Origin: Kribbella qitaiheensis | Lineage (GTDB): Bacteria; Actinomycetota; Actinomycetes; Propionibacteriales; Kribbellaceae | Assembly (NCBI RefSeq): GCF_014217565.1 | Contig: NZ_CP043661.1 | Coordinates: 5,828,001 to 5,892,000, forward strand | Length of the DNA stretch: 64,000 nucleotides | Direction of reading: 5' to 3' | Program-made: the position numbers and the translations under genes | The notes under the pieces: model-generated | What the model was told of the DNA's origin: nothing | Databases searched by the model: none | What the model saw: only the letters and a program-made list of their open reading frames with translations | In this document: positions 38,546 to 47,144 of the stretch, piece after piece | Position numbering within the stretch: position 1 is the stretch's first letter | How the letters are laid out: the number at the start of each line of letters is the position of its first letter

Positions 38546-39973
38546 ATGTTCGACGTGATCATTGCCGGTGGCGGGCCGACCGGGATGATGCTGGCCGGGG
38601 AGCTCCGGCTGCACGGTGTGAACGTGGTGGTGCTGGACCGGGAGATGGAGCCGACCAAGCAGGTTCGCGCGCTCGGGATGCACGCGCGCAGTATCGAGGT
38701 GCTGGACCAGCGTGGTCTGGTCGAGCCGTTCCTCACGATCGGTAAGACGTACCCGGTCGGAAGTTTCTATGCCGGTATCGGCGCCAAGCGGCCGGTTCAG
38801 CTGGACACCACGCATCCCTACACCCTCGGTATTCCGCAGACCACGACCGAGCGGCTGCTGACCGAGCACGCGATCGCGCTGGGCGCGGAGATCCGGCGTG
38901 GCTGCGAAGTGGTCGGAGTGAGTCAGGACGACGAAGGCGTGACGGCCGAGCTGGCCGACGGCACGCAGTTGCGCTCGCGCTACCTGGTCGGCTGCGACGG
39001 CGGTCGCAGTACGGTGCGCAAGCTGCTCGGCATCGGCTTCCCGGGAGAGCCTGCCCACCACGAGTGGCTGCTGGGCGAGATGGAAGTGACCATGCCCGCG
39101 GAGGAGCTGACCGCGGTGGTCACCGAGATCCGCAAGACCAACCTGTGGGTCGGCGCGGGGCCGTCGGGCAACGACGATCTGTGGCGCGTCGTCGTACCGG
39201 CCGAGGTGGTGGCCGAGGATCGGGCCGTCCCGCCGACGCTGGAGGAGATGAAGCAGCAGTTGCAGCGGTACGCCGGGACCGACTTCGGCATTCATTCACC
39301 GCGGTGGCTGTCCCGCTTCGGCGATGCCACCCGGCTGGCCGAGCGCTACCGGGTCGGCAGGGTGCTGCTGGCAGGCGACTCGGCGCACGTTCACCCGCCA
39401 CTCGGCGGACAGGGCCTGAACCTCGGGATCCAGGACGCGTTCAACCTCGGCTGGAAGCTGGCCGCGGCGGTCGCCGGGTGGGCGCCGGAGGACCTGCTCG
39501 ACAGCTACCAGACCGAGCGGCACGCGGTGGCTGCCGAAGTACTGGAGAACACCACGGTTCAGGGCGAGCTGATGTCGACCGACCGCGGTCCGCAGGCCGT
39601 CCGGCGGTTGATCACCGAGTTGCTGGACATCGAGGGCGTGCACCGGTTCCTGATCGAGAAGATCACCGGACTCGGGATCCGCTACGACTTCGGCGCGGGG
39701 CCTGAGCTGCTCGGCCGGCGGATGCGGGACATCGAGCTGAAGGACGGTCAGCTGTACGCACGGATGCACGAGGGCCGTGGACTGTTGCTCGACCAGGGCG
39801 GCAGGCTTTCGGTGGAGGGCTGGGCGGACCGGGTCGACCACGTCGTCGATGTCAGCGAGGAGCTGGAGGTGCCCGCCGCGCTGCTGCGGCCGGACGGTCA
39901 CGTCGCGTGGGTCGGTGAGGATCAGCAGGACCTGCGCACCCACCTCACGAAGTGGTTCGGCGCCGCCGGCTAG
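38546..39973 (+). CDS. rox: Rifampicin monooxygenase (FAD-dependent, Rox/Iri type)
   Basis: 475 residues, the usual length of Rox. FAD-binding GxGxxG appears as IIAGGGPTG (6-13), the middle motif as LVGCDGGRSTVRKLLG, and the second FAD motif as VLLAGDSAHVHPPLGGQGLN. The run of MFDVIxxGGGPTGxMLAGELRLHGV through HSPRWLSRFGDATR and MHEGRGLLLDQ is very like the Streptomyces Rox/Iri sequences as I remember them. These enzymes hydroxylate and linearise rifamycins. The RAE-like motif upstream supports rifamycin-inducible expression. Confidence 0.9.
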   Translation: MFDVIIAGGGPTGMMLAGELRLHGVNVVVLDREMEPTKQVRALGMHARSIEVLDQRGLVEPFLTIGKTYPVGSFYAGIGAKRPVQLDTTHPYTLGIPQTTTERLLTEHAIALGAEIRRGCEVVGVSQDDEGVTAELADGTQLRSRYLVGCDGGRSTVRKLLGIGFPGEPAHHEWLLGEMEVTMPAEELTAVVTEIRKTNLWVGAGPSGNDDLWRVVVPAEVVAEDRAVPPTLEEMKQQLQRYAGTDFGIHSPRWLSRFGDATRLAERYRVGRVLLAGDSAHVHPPLGGQGLNLGIQDAFNLGWKLAAAVAGWAPEDLLDSYQTERHAVAAEVLENTTVQGELMSTDRGPQAVRRLITELLDIEGVHRFLIEKITGLGIRYDFGAGPELLGRRMRDIELKDGQLYARMHEGRGLLLDQGGRLSVEGWADRVDHVVDVSEELEVPAALLRPDGHVAWVGEDQQDLRTHLTKWFGAAG

Positions 39974-39980
39974 CAGGAAG

Positions 39981-40020
39981 GGTGCACCGGCTCGGGCCCG
40001 CCCGGCCGGGCCGGTGCACC
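39981..40020 (+). terminator. GC-rich hairpin after rox
   Basis: GGTGCACCGGC (39981-39991) pairs with GCCGGTGCACC (40010-40020), 11 bp, with further GC pairing inside the loop, eight bases past the rox stop. No clear T-run follows. Confidence 0.7.
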
Positions 40021-40201
40021 ACCCTGATTCTGCCAGGGGTGTAACGATGGTTGATAATTACCTGACCGGACCAGTCGGGTTCGTGGTCTACGGGTTCCGC
40101 GTGGCAGCATGAGGAGCGCGACCGTGCCGTGGGCGATCCCCGCCGCACCCCGCAGACCAGACCCCCGGCGTACACCTGAGCTGATCGAGGAGCCCCGCGA
40201 A

Positions 40202-41831
40202 ATGGATGCCGTCACCGCTGTCCCGACGCCCGTCAACGAGACCGTCCGGGGCTATGCGCCCGGTTCGCCCGAGCGGGGCAGCCTGGAGGCGAAGGTCAAG
40301 GAGTTCAACGCGGCCGGGGCGATCGACCTGACCTGCACGATCGGTGGCGAGCAGCGGCTCGGCGGCGGCGCGCGGATCGACGTGGTCCAGCCGCACAAGC
40401 ACGCCCACGTGCTCGGCACCCTGGGCAACGCCACCGAGGCCGATGGCAAGGCGGCCGTGGACGCGGCGATGGCAGCGGCCCCGTCCTGGCGCGCGCTGTC
40501 CTTCGACGACCGCGCGGCGATCTTCCTCAAGGCGGCCGACCTGCTGGCCGGCCCGTGGCGCGACACGCTCAACGCGGCGACCATGCTCGGCCAGTCGAAG
40601 ACGGTCCAGCAGGCCGAGATCGACGCGGCCTGCGAGCTGATCGACTTCCTGCGCTTCAACGTCGCGTTCGCCCGGACCATCATCAACGACCAGCCGATCT
40701 CCTCGCCGGGCATCTGGAACCGCACCGACTACCGCCCGCTCGAGGGCTTCGTCTACGCGATCACCCCGTTCAACTTCACCGCGATCGCCGGCAACCTGCC
40801 GACCGCGCCCGCGCTGATGGGCAACACCGTGGTGTGGAAGGCGTCCCCGACGCAGCAGTTCGCGGCGCACTGGACGATGCGACTGTTCGAGGCGGCCGGG
40901 CTGCCGGGCCGGCGTGATCAACCTGGTCACGGGCGACGGCATGGACGTCAGCAAGGCCGCGCTGACCCACCCGGATCTGGCCGGTATCCACTTCACCGGC
41001 TCGACCAAGACCTTCCAGAGCCTCTGGGCCACGGTCGGCCAGAACATCGCCGGCTACAAGACCTACCCGCGGCTGGTCGGCGAGACCGGCGGGAAGGACT
41101 TCATCCTGGCGCACCCGTCGGCCGACCCGGCCGTGGTGAAGACCGCGATGGTCCGCGGCGCCTTCGAGTACCAGGGCCAGAAGTGCTCGGCCGCCTCACG
41201 TGCGTACGTCGCTCGCAGCGTCTGGGCCAAGATCCGCGACGACATCGCGGCCGAGACCGACTCGCTGACGATGGGCGACGTCGCCGACCTGTCGAACTTC
41301 ATCGGTGCCGTGATCGACGACCGCGCCTTCGCCAAGCACAAGTCGGCGCTCGACCGGGCCCAACAGACCGACTCGATCGAGGTGCTGGCGGGCGGTACGT
41401 ACGACGACAGCGAGGGGTACTTCGTTCGGCCGACCCTGCTGGTCACCGACGACCCGACCGACGAGATCTTCACCACCGAGTACTTCGGTCCGATCCTGGC
41501 CGTGCATGTGTACGAGGACGGCGACTACTCGAAGGTGCTCAAGCAGATGGAAAGCGCCGCGCCGTACGGGCTGACCGGTGCGGTCATCGCGCAGGACCGG
41601 CACGCGGTCGCGGAGGCGAGCGAGTTCCTGCGGTTCGCGGCGGGCAACTTCTACGTCAACGACAAGCCGACCGGCGCGGTCGTCGGGCAGCAGCCGTTCG
41701 GCGGCGCCCGGGCCAGCGGCACGAACGACAAGGCCGGCTCGATGTGGAACCTGATCCGGTGGGCCAGCCCGCGCTCGATCAAGGAGACCTTCACCCCACC
41801 CACCGACTACCGCTACCCCCACCAGGGCTAA
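40202..41831 (+). pseudogene. pruA: L-glutamate gamma-semialdehyde (P5C) dehydrogenase, single-base frameshift
   Basis: NAD-dependent enzyme of proline catabolism, oxidising glutamate semialdehyde to glutamate. ATG 40202 opens MDAVTAVPTPVNE; the Rossmann part (PFNFTAIAGNLPTAPALMGN) runs to EAAGLP, and the second frame resumes GVINLVTGDG. Removing one G at 40906-40908 (CCGGGCCGGC) yields LPAGVINLVTGDG and a 542-residue protein, the normal length. Catalytic residues are present: ETGGKD (Glu) and GQKCSAASR (Cys). The gene may therefore be intact in vivo. A divergent-looking TetR gene lies convergently downstream; no putA-like gene is adjacent. Confidence 0.88.
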
Positions 41832-41958
41832 AGCCTTGAAGGCAAGGAAAGCGTGATGGTGTGTTCCCACCAGGGCTAAAGCCTGGAGGGAAGGAAAGCG
41901 TGATGGTGTGTTCCCACCAGGGCTAAAAGCCTGAAGGGAAAGGAAGGCGTGAGGTGTA
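41821..41958. repeat. Three tandem 47-48-bp units across the pruA stop codon
   Basis: Units starting ACCAGGGCTAAAGCC begin at 41821, 41869 and 41916; the third is partly diverged. Each copy duplicates the last codons and TAA stop of pruA followed by AAGGAAAGCGTGATGGTGTG. The third passes into the shared terminator hairpin. Confidence 0.9.
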
Positions 41959-41974
41959 GCCCGCGCCTTCCTTT
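41939..41974. terminator. Bidirectional terminator between pruA and tetR
   Basis: AAAGGAAGGCG (41939-41949) pairs with CGCCTTCCTTT (41964-41974), 11 bp, 14-nt loop, in the convergent gap. Purine/pyrimidine-rich flanks suit termination in both directions. Confidence 0.75.
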
Positions 41975-41987
41975 GGGTTTGCCGGGG

Positions 41988-42635
41988 TTAGTGGGTGCCT
42001 AGGCCTCGGCGGACGGTGATGTAGAAGGTTGTCATGTCGTCGATCAGGGTTTCGAGTTCGCTGGCTGACTTCAGGTTGGCGTCCAGGAGCCAGTCCGAGA
42101 TCAGGTCGAAGAGGCCGCCTACCAGGCCGATGGCGACGGCGTGGCGCATCCGCTTGTCCGCCGCGTCCTGTTTGGCCGGCAGAACCCCGTCGTACCGGTC
42201 CCAGATACCTTCGAGGAAGTCGCCTGCCCAGCGGCGGTTGGTACGACGCTGGCGTTCGACCGTGGATGAGATCCCGGCCGCGATGCCGAAGGTGACCCTG
42301 GCGACCCGGGGGTCGTCCATCAGGCCGTGCGCGAAGGCGGCGATGAGAGCGGGCAGCGCCTGCTTCTCGTTGCCTGCGCCTTGGCGGGCAACGGCGACCA
42401 TCTCCTCCTCGAGCCGCTCGGACGTGCGCTGCAGCAAGGCGAGATAGCAGGCTTCCCGGTTCTCGAAGACCTCGTAGAAGCTCTTGGTGCCGATGAACGC
42501 CGTACTGCAGATCTGCTCGATCGTCGTGTTGATGTAGCCGTTGGCCGCGAACAGATCGAGCGCGGTGTCGAGGAGTTGCTCGCGGCGTTCCGCTCGGCGC
42601 TCGTCCGCGTCCAATCCTCTGATAAGTCGCCCCAT
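41988..42635 (-). CDS. TetR-family transcriptional regulator
   Basis: 215 residues. N-terminal TetR HTH: LLDTALDLFAANGYINTTIEQICSTAFIGTKSFYEVFEN (recognised from FAANGYINTTIEQI and KSFYEVFENRE). The ligand domain is unassigned. A 28-bp inverted repeat at 42680-42707 upstream is a likely operator, shared with the divergent secreted lipase. Confidence 0.92.
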   Translation of the reverse strand: MGRLIRGLDADERRAERREQLLDTALDLFAANGYINTTIEQICSTAFIGTKSFYEVFENREACYLALLQRTSERLEEEMVAVARQGAGNEKQALPALIAAFAHGLMDDPRVARVTFGIAAGISSTVERQRRTNRRWAGDFLEGIWDRYDGVLPAKQDAADKRMRHAVAIGLVGGLFDLISDWLLDANLKSASELETLIDDMTTFYITVRRGLGTH

Positions 42636-42679
42636 GTGTGCAAATTACCCGGCTATGAACCAAGGTAACCAATCGGTCT

Positions 42680-42707
42680 GTTATGAACACGAGCGCTTGT
42701 TCATAAC
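42680..42707. promoter_or_regulatory. TetR-type operator
   Basis: Perfect 10-bp inverted repeat GTTATGAACA / TGTTCATAAC with an 8-bp spacer (CGAGCGCT), AT-rich arms, 45 bp upstream of the tetR start and 85 bp upstream of the lipase. A related half (CTATGAACCAAGGTAACC) lies at about 42650-42669. Confidence 0.75.
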
Positions 42708-42792
42708 CTGAACTCGTGCTCGACTGTCAGTCAGCTTGTCACTACCCTAAGGCACGGTCAATCGACCGTACGTACCATCCTCCGGAGCCGTC

Positions 42793-43674
42793 ATGAGCAC
42801 AGTCCTCAGGCGAGCCGTTTTGGCCTTCCTGGCCACCGCGATGCTTGCCACCTCAACAACCGCCGCGACCGCCGTCGCCCAGGCAACTACGACAGCCGCG
42901 CCCTCGGCCGGCTTCGACGACTGGTCCTGGAAGCCGTCCGCCGCGCATCCGGAACCGCTGGTCCTGCTGCACGGCCTGGGCGGTAATGGTCCCGGTAACT
43001 ACTCATACCTCGGTCCGTACCTCGCGGCCAAGGGCTACTGTGCGTTCACAGTGACTTACGGTCAGGCAAATCCGGCGATCCCCGTCGGCGGCACGGCGTC
43101 CGTGGTCCAGTCCTCCGCCGAGATCGAGGCCTTCATCGACCAGGTCCGTACGTCGACCGGTGCTGCGAAGGTGAGCATCGTCGGGCACTCGGAGGGTGGC
43201 TTCCAGAGCATCTACGGGCCGAAGGTCCGCGGGTACGCCGCCAAGGTGGCGAAGGTGGTCGCGCTCGCGCCGCCCACGCACGGTACGACGTTCGGCGGTC
43301 TGGTCAGCGTCGGCGACTATCTCGGGCTCCGGCCGCTGGTCGACCAGGTGCTCCGCGACTACGGCTGCCCGGCCTGCGACGAGATCATCGTCGGTGGTTC
43401 CGCGGTACAGAAGCTGACGGCCGGCCCGATCGCCCAGCCGGGGGTGAAGTACACGGTGATCGCCTCTCGCGTCGACCTCTTGGTGACGCCGCACGAGACG
43501 TCGTTCATCCGTGAGCCGGGGGTCCGTAACGAGTTCGTCCAGGACACCTGCCCACTCGACCTGGTCGGCCACGTCGGCCTCGCTTTCGACCCGAGCGTGG
43601 CGCAACTGGTCGCGAACGCACTCGACCCCGCGCACGCCCACTCGGTCATCTGCGCCTTCGGCCCGCCACTCTGA
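42793..43674 (+). CDS. Secreted triacylglycerol lipase (alpha/beta hydrolase)
   Basis: 293 residues with a Sec signal peptide (VLRRAVLAFLATAMLATSTTAATAVA). The lipase oxyanion segment is VLLHGLGGNGPGNY and the nucleophile elbow GHSEGG (Ser133); a late HVGLAFD supplies the probable catalytic His. Resembles the class 2/Est lipases of actinomycetes. It faces the TetR gene across an operator, so it is probably its target. Confidence 0.9.
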   Translation: MSTVLRRAVLAFLATAMLATSTTAATAVAQATTTAAPSAGFDDWSWKPSAAHPEPLVLLHGLGGNGPGNYSYLGPYLAAKGYCAFTVTYGQANPAIPVGGTASVVQSSAEIEAFIDQVRTSTGAAKVSIVGHSEGGFQSIYGPKVRGYAAKVAKVVALAPPTHGTTFGGLVSVGDYLGLRPLVDQVLRDYGCPACDEIIVGGSAVQKLTAGPIAQPGVKYTVIASRVDLLVTPHETSFIREPGVRNEFVQDTCPLDLVGHVGLAFDPSVAQLVANALDPAHAHSVICAFGPPL

Positions 43675-43687
43675 GGCCCCCACACCG

Positions 43688-43737
43688 CTTGCGTCCGAAG
43701 AGTCGAGGGTCCTGACCCTCGACTCTTCGGACGCAAG
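43688..43737. terminator. 24-bp near-perfect palindrome with 2-nt centre
   Basis: Bases 43688-43711 and 43714-43737 are exact reverse complements (core GCGTCCGAAGAGTCGAGGGT) with only CT between them. It lies 13 bp after the lipase stop and before the convergent small gene, so it may end both transcripts; its symmetry would also allow a DNA cruciform. Confidence 0.8.
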
Positions 43738-43744
43738 AGATTGG

Positions 43745-43942
43745 TTAGGCGGTGTGGTGGAGGAGGTACTGCTGGGGCGGGCCGATCAGCAGGGCGGTGC
43801 CGCAGGCGACGCAGATCCATTCGCCGGCGGGATCGTCCAGCGGGTGGTCGGCCGCCTCGACCTGCTCGAAGAGCATCACGGCGTCGCAGAACACGCAGTA
43901 CTGGGTGTCTTCCGACTGCGTGAGAGTCCGGCGTTTCCGCAT
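43745..43942 (-). CDS. Small zinc-ribbon-like protein
   Basis: 65 residues with two CxxC knuckles (YCVFCDA and ICVACGT) about 24 residues apart, typical of a zinc ribbon, then a hydrophobic end (ALLIGPPQQYLLHH). No function can be assigned. Coding is supported by the paired cysteines and position between terminator and a divergent gap. Confidence 0.7.
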   Translation of the reverse strand: MRKRRTLTQSEDTQYCVFCDAVMLFEQVEAADHPLDDPAGEWICVACGTALLIGPPQQYLLHHTA

Positions 43943-44046
43943 GGCAGGCTCACCTCCGGTGGCAACTCGTCTTCCTCAGAGTGTCACCGGAGTACCCGGC
44001 TGCCGTGCAGCGACACGGCCCTCACCAGGGGCCGGCCGCCGAGCGG

Positions 44047-44544
44047 TCAGTTCGTGCCCTCATGCCAGTCGCGGCCGAGCTCGTGCTCCTTCTGCAGGCC
44101 CTTGCGGATCGCCTCGACGACGAACGGCTCGATCTTGCGGCCGATCAGCGGCACGGCCACCTTCACGTCGAGGTTGATCGCCTGGACCGTCTCGCCACCG
44201 GTGGAGCTGATCGTGGCGGTGCCCTTGAGCGTGACCGGCGTGTTGGCGATCTCGCCCTTGACGTCGGCGTTGCGGGAACCGTCCGCGTTCGCCGGGTGCC
44301 AGGTCTCGGTCTGGACGACGGTCAGCGTCTGGCCGACGAACTTCCGGGCGATATCGGGCACGTCTTCGGACGGCATCTCCCGCTGCACCCGGACGACGGT
44401 GTCGCCGCCGGACTCGCTGACCTTCACGTCGTACGACAACGCCTTGGTCTTCTCGCAGGCCTGCTCACGAAAGGTGGCGTCGGTGACGATGGCGAATACT
44501 TCCTCAGGGGTCGCGTCGTACGACGCCGACATCTTCAGCTCCAT
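44047..44544 (-). CDS. DUF2505/SRPBCC-like protein
   Basis: 165 residues of the START/polyketide cyclase-like fold: MELKMSASYDATPEEVFAIVTDATFREQACEKT (ATPEEVFA, FREQACE), then VVRVQREMPSEDVPDIARKFVG and FVVEAIRKGLQKEH. DUF2505 proteins are widespread in actinobacteria without known function. ATG 44544 is chosen over the upstream ATGs at 44553 and 44556 because the domain begins there. Confidence 0.85.
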   Translation of the reverse strand: MELKMSASYDATPEEVFAIVTDATFREQACEKTKALSYDVKVSESGGDTVVRVQREMPSEDVPDIARKFVGQTLTVVQTETWHPANADGSRNADVKGEIANTPVTLKGTATISSTGGETVQAINLDVKVAVPLIGRKIEPFVVEAIRKGLQKEHELGRDWHEGTN

Positions 44545-44700
44545 GCCGCACATCATGGCATTACCGACCAGTCACCCTCCTCGCTCGGCCGTGGCCAGGG
44601 AAGGAAAGCGGGAGGGGTCGCCGCTCACCAGCCGCCGGTGGCTAGTCGCAGATGTCGGTGCGGTGGGTGGACACCTTGAGATCGGGCGGCTGCAGTTCGG

Positions 44701-45678
44701 TTAGATCGCGATGCCGTGGGGTGTGTACGGCGCCTCCAGGCGGACGATCTCCTCGTCGGTCAGGTCGAGGTCGAGGGAGGCGATGGCGTCGTCGAGGTGC
44801 TCGGGTTTGGTGGCGCCGATGATGGGGGCCGAGACGGCCGGGTGCTTGGAGACCCAGGCGAGTGCGACCTGGGCGCGCGGTACGCCGCGATCGGCCGCGA
44901 CCGATGCGACGGCGTCGACGATCTCCGGGTCGCTGGAGTTCTGCCCGTAGAGAGACTGCGACCGCGCGTCACCACCCGAACGGTTGGTGCTCGCGTCATC
45001 CCAGTCGCGGGTCAGCCGGCCGCGAGCGAGCGGGCTCCAGGGAATGACGCCGATGCCTTCGTCGAGGCACAGCGGCAGCATCTCCCGCTCCTCTTCGCGG
45101 TTGAGCAGGTTGTAGTGGTTCTGCATCGTCACGAACCGCGCCCATCCGTTGGCCTTCTGCAGATGCAGAGCCTTGGAGAACTCCCACGCAGCCATCGACG
45201 ACGCCCCGAGGTAGCGCACCTTCCCAGCCCGTACGACGGAGTCGAGCGTCTCCAGGATCTCTTCCAGCGGGACGCTTCGGTCCAGTCGGTGGATCTGGTA
45301 CAGGTCGACGTAATCCGTCCCGAGCCGGGTCAGGCTGGCGTCCAGTTCGGCCAGGATCGCCTTGCGGGACAGGCCTCCGCCGTTCGGCCGGCCAGGGCGC
45401 ATCGTGCCGTGGACCTTGGTGGCGATCACCACGTCGTCGCGGTCGGCGAAATCGTTCAGCGCGCGGCCGACGATCTCCTCGCTGGAGCCGGCGGAGTAGA
45501 CGTTGGCGGTGTCGAAGAAGTTGATCCCGGCATCGAGTGCCTGCTTGATCCCGGCCCGGCTGGCATCCTCGGGCAGGCTCCAGGGCTGGCCGCCACGCGA
45601 GGGTTCGCCGTACGTCATGCAGCCGAGGGCGATCGGGGAGACGTCCAGGCCGGTGCTGCCGAGCTTCACGTACTTCAT
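44701..45678 (-). CDS. Aldo/keto reductase
   Basis: 325-residue NADPH-dependent oxidoreductase, TIM barrel. Catalytic tetrad visible: Asp56 and Tyr61 in FFDTANVYSAG, Lys in IATKVHG, His in YQIHRLDRS. Typical C-terminal cofactor loop PIIGATKPEHLDDAI. The divergent TetR gene 91 bp away probably regulates it. Substrate unknown. Confidence 0.95.
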   Translation of the reverse strand: MKYVKLGSTGLDVSPIALGCMTYGEPSRGGQPWSLPEDASRAGIKQALDAGINFFDTANVYSAGSSEEIVGRALNDFADRDDVVIATKVHGTMRPGRPNGGGLSRKAILAELDASLTRLGTDYVDLYQIHRLDRSVPLEEILETLDSVVRAGKVRYLGASSMAAWEFSKALHLQKANGWARFVTMQNHYNLLNREEEREMLPLCLDEGIGVIPWSPLARGRLTRDWDDASTNRSGGDARSQSLYGQNSSDPEIVDAVASVAADRGVPRAQVALAWVSKHPAVSAPIIGATKPEHLDDAIASLDLDLTDEEIVRLEAPYTPHGIAI

Positions 45679-45693
45679 CTGCTGGGAACTCCT

Positions 45694-45726
45694 ATACTCA
45701 TAAACGGAGTCGAATCCGGTTGATTC
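45694..45726. promoter_or_regulatory. Possible operators between AKR and TetR genes
   Basis: Two short inverted repeats in the 91-bp divergent gap: ACTC-ATAAACG-GAGT (45696-45710) and GAATC-CGGTT-GATTC (45712-45726). Either could be the TetR operator; arms are only 4-5 bp, so support is weak. Confidence 0.35.
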
Positions 45727-45769
45727 CAGGATAGGTCGCCGGGAGGCCGGGCCACCGAGGGAGGTCACT

Positions 45770-46300
45770 ATGCGGGCAGACGCGCAGCTGAATCACGAGA
45801 GGCTGCTGGCGGCGGCCGCTGCGACCTTCGCCCGGGATGGTGCCGACGCGTCGCTGAAAGACATCGCGAAGGAGGCGGGGGTCGGGATCGGAACGCTCTA
45901 CCGGCGGTTCCCGACCCGGGAGATGCTGGTCGAGGCGACGTACCGCAACGAGACGAGCAGGCTGGGCGAGGCGGCTCCTGAGCTGCTCGAGAAGCTCGAT
46001 CCGATGCCGGCCCTGCGGACCTGGATGGATCAGTTCGTCGCCTACATCGCGACGAAGCACGGCATGGCCGAGTCGCTCAAGGCAGTGCTCGACGACGACC
46101 GCCGGCTGGAGTCGCGGCAGTTGCTGGCCGATGCGCTCGGCGTACTCCTGCGGGCCGGGATCGAAGCAGGTGCCCTACGCGACGACGTACCCGCCGAGGA
46201 CGTGCTGATGGGCCTCGGTGGCATCACCCTGATCGCCGATGGCGATCGAGCGCTCGCGGGTCGACTGTCCGAGCTGCTGGTCGCCGGTCTGCGCAACTGA
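45770..46300 (+). CDS. TetR-family transcriptional regulator
   Basis: 176 residues; HTH in LLAAAAATFARDGADASLKDIAKEAGVGIGTLYRRFPTRE (seen as DASLKDIAKEAGVGIGTLYR). C-terminal TetR_C-type ligand domain. Divergent from the aldo/keto reductase, a common pairing in which the regulator represses the oxidoreductase. RBS GAGGGAGG precedes the ATG. Confidence 0.93.
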   Translation: MRADAQLNHERLLAAAAATFARDGADASLKDIAKEAGVGIGTLYRRFPTREMLVEATYRNETSRLGEAAPELLEKLDPMPALRTWMDQFVAYIATKHGMAESLKAVLDDDRRLESRQLLADALGVLLRAGIEAGALRDDVPAEDVLMGLGGITLIADGDRALAGRLSELLVAGLRN

Positions 46301-46335
46301 CCAACCGACCCGCGCCGCCGGTGCCGACCGGACCT

Positions 46336-46500
46336 AGTGCCCCGAGTCCGAAGTTCTTTGACGTGGACCGGCGCCCAGGCACGCACCTCGGGGCACTTGA
46401 GAATCATCCACGATGCTTCGCATCGAGGACGCTTCTCAAGCACCCCGATGCACGCACCTGAACACCGCCCACTGTCAAACAACTTCGAACTCGGGGCACC
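46336..46500. repeat. Nested long inverted-repeat element with conserved 21-nt segment
   Basis: In gap 46301-46637. Outer arms 46337-46362 and 46474-46499 match at 24 of 26 positions. Inside, GTGCCCCGAG (46337-46346) also pairs with CTCGGGGCAC (46387-46396); CTTGAGAA/TTCTCAAG (46396-46403/46433-46440) encloses a CGATGC-TTC-GCATCG hairpin (46411-46425); GGGGCAC-CA-GTGCCCC lies at the right end. The 21 nt at 46366-46386 (GACCGGCGCCCAGGCACGCA plus C) recurs at 56194-56214 in another inverted repeat. No coding sequence supported. Confidence 0.8.
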
Positions 46501-46637
46501 AGTGCCCCGTGTCGAGATCAGGAAATAGATCTGATCCTTGAAGTCGATGGAACCTGGTCGTGCGAAGCTGACAACCTCTCGCCCGGGAGTCCCGTATTCA
46601 TCGGTGACGGGACGATCGAGGGGGTCGGATAGCCACA

Positions 46638-47144
46638 ATGGGACGCGACGAACAGTTCAGTGAGTACGTCGTACAACGAAGAACGCAGCTCCGGCGGATC
46701 GCGTACCTGCTCTGCGGGGACGTGCACAAGGCCGAGGACCTGGTCCAGACAGCCCTGATGAAGCTGTACGTCGCCTGGCCGCGCGTGCAGCGGGCCGGCA
46801 ACGTCGACGCCTACGTTCGCCGCATCCTGGTGAACTCCGGCATCGACGAGAGTCGCCGGCCGTGGCGCCGGGAGGAAGCCGGGCTGGAGGGCCTGGATCC
46901 GCAAGCGGTGCAGGCCCCGGCGGTCGAGGACAGAACGGCGCTGATGGACGCATTGGCGACGTTGCCCATCGGCCAGCGCCGGGTGGTGGTCCTGCGGCAC
47001 TTCCTCGGGATGTCGATCGAGGAGACGGCCGGCGACCTCCAGTGCAGCCCAGGCACGGTGAAAAGCCAGAACTCGCGCGCTCTTGCGCGCCTCAATGACT
47101 TGCTGGCCCCGCAGTTCGGGGCGATAGGAGGAACTGACCGATGA
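46638..47144 (+). CDS. SigE-family ECF RNA polymerase sigma factor
   Basis: 168 residues. Region 2: RRIAYLLCGDVHKAEDLVQTALMKLY (recognised from LCGDVHKAEDLVQ); region 4: LPIGQRRVVVLRHFLGMSIEETAGDLQCSPGTVKSQNSRAL (GTVKSQNSRAL recognition helix). This is the SigE-family ECF type abundant in actinobacteria. It overlaps the downstream membrane protein gene by 4 bp (ATGA), so that partner is probably its regulator. Confidence 0.93.
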   Translation: MGRDEQFSEYVVQRRTQLRRIAYLLCGDVHKAEDLVQTALMKLYVAWPRVQRAGNVDAYVRRILVNSGIDESRRPWRREEAGLEGLDPQAVQAPAVEDRTALMDALATLPIGQRRVVVLRHFLGMSIEETAGDLQCSPGTVKSQNSRALARLNDLLAPQFGAIGGTDR

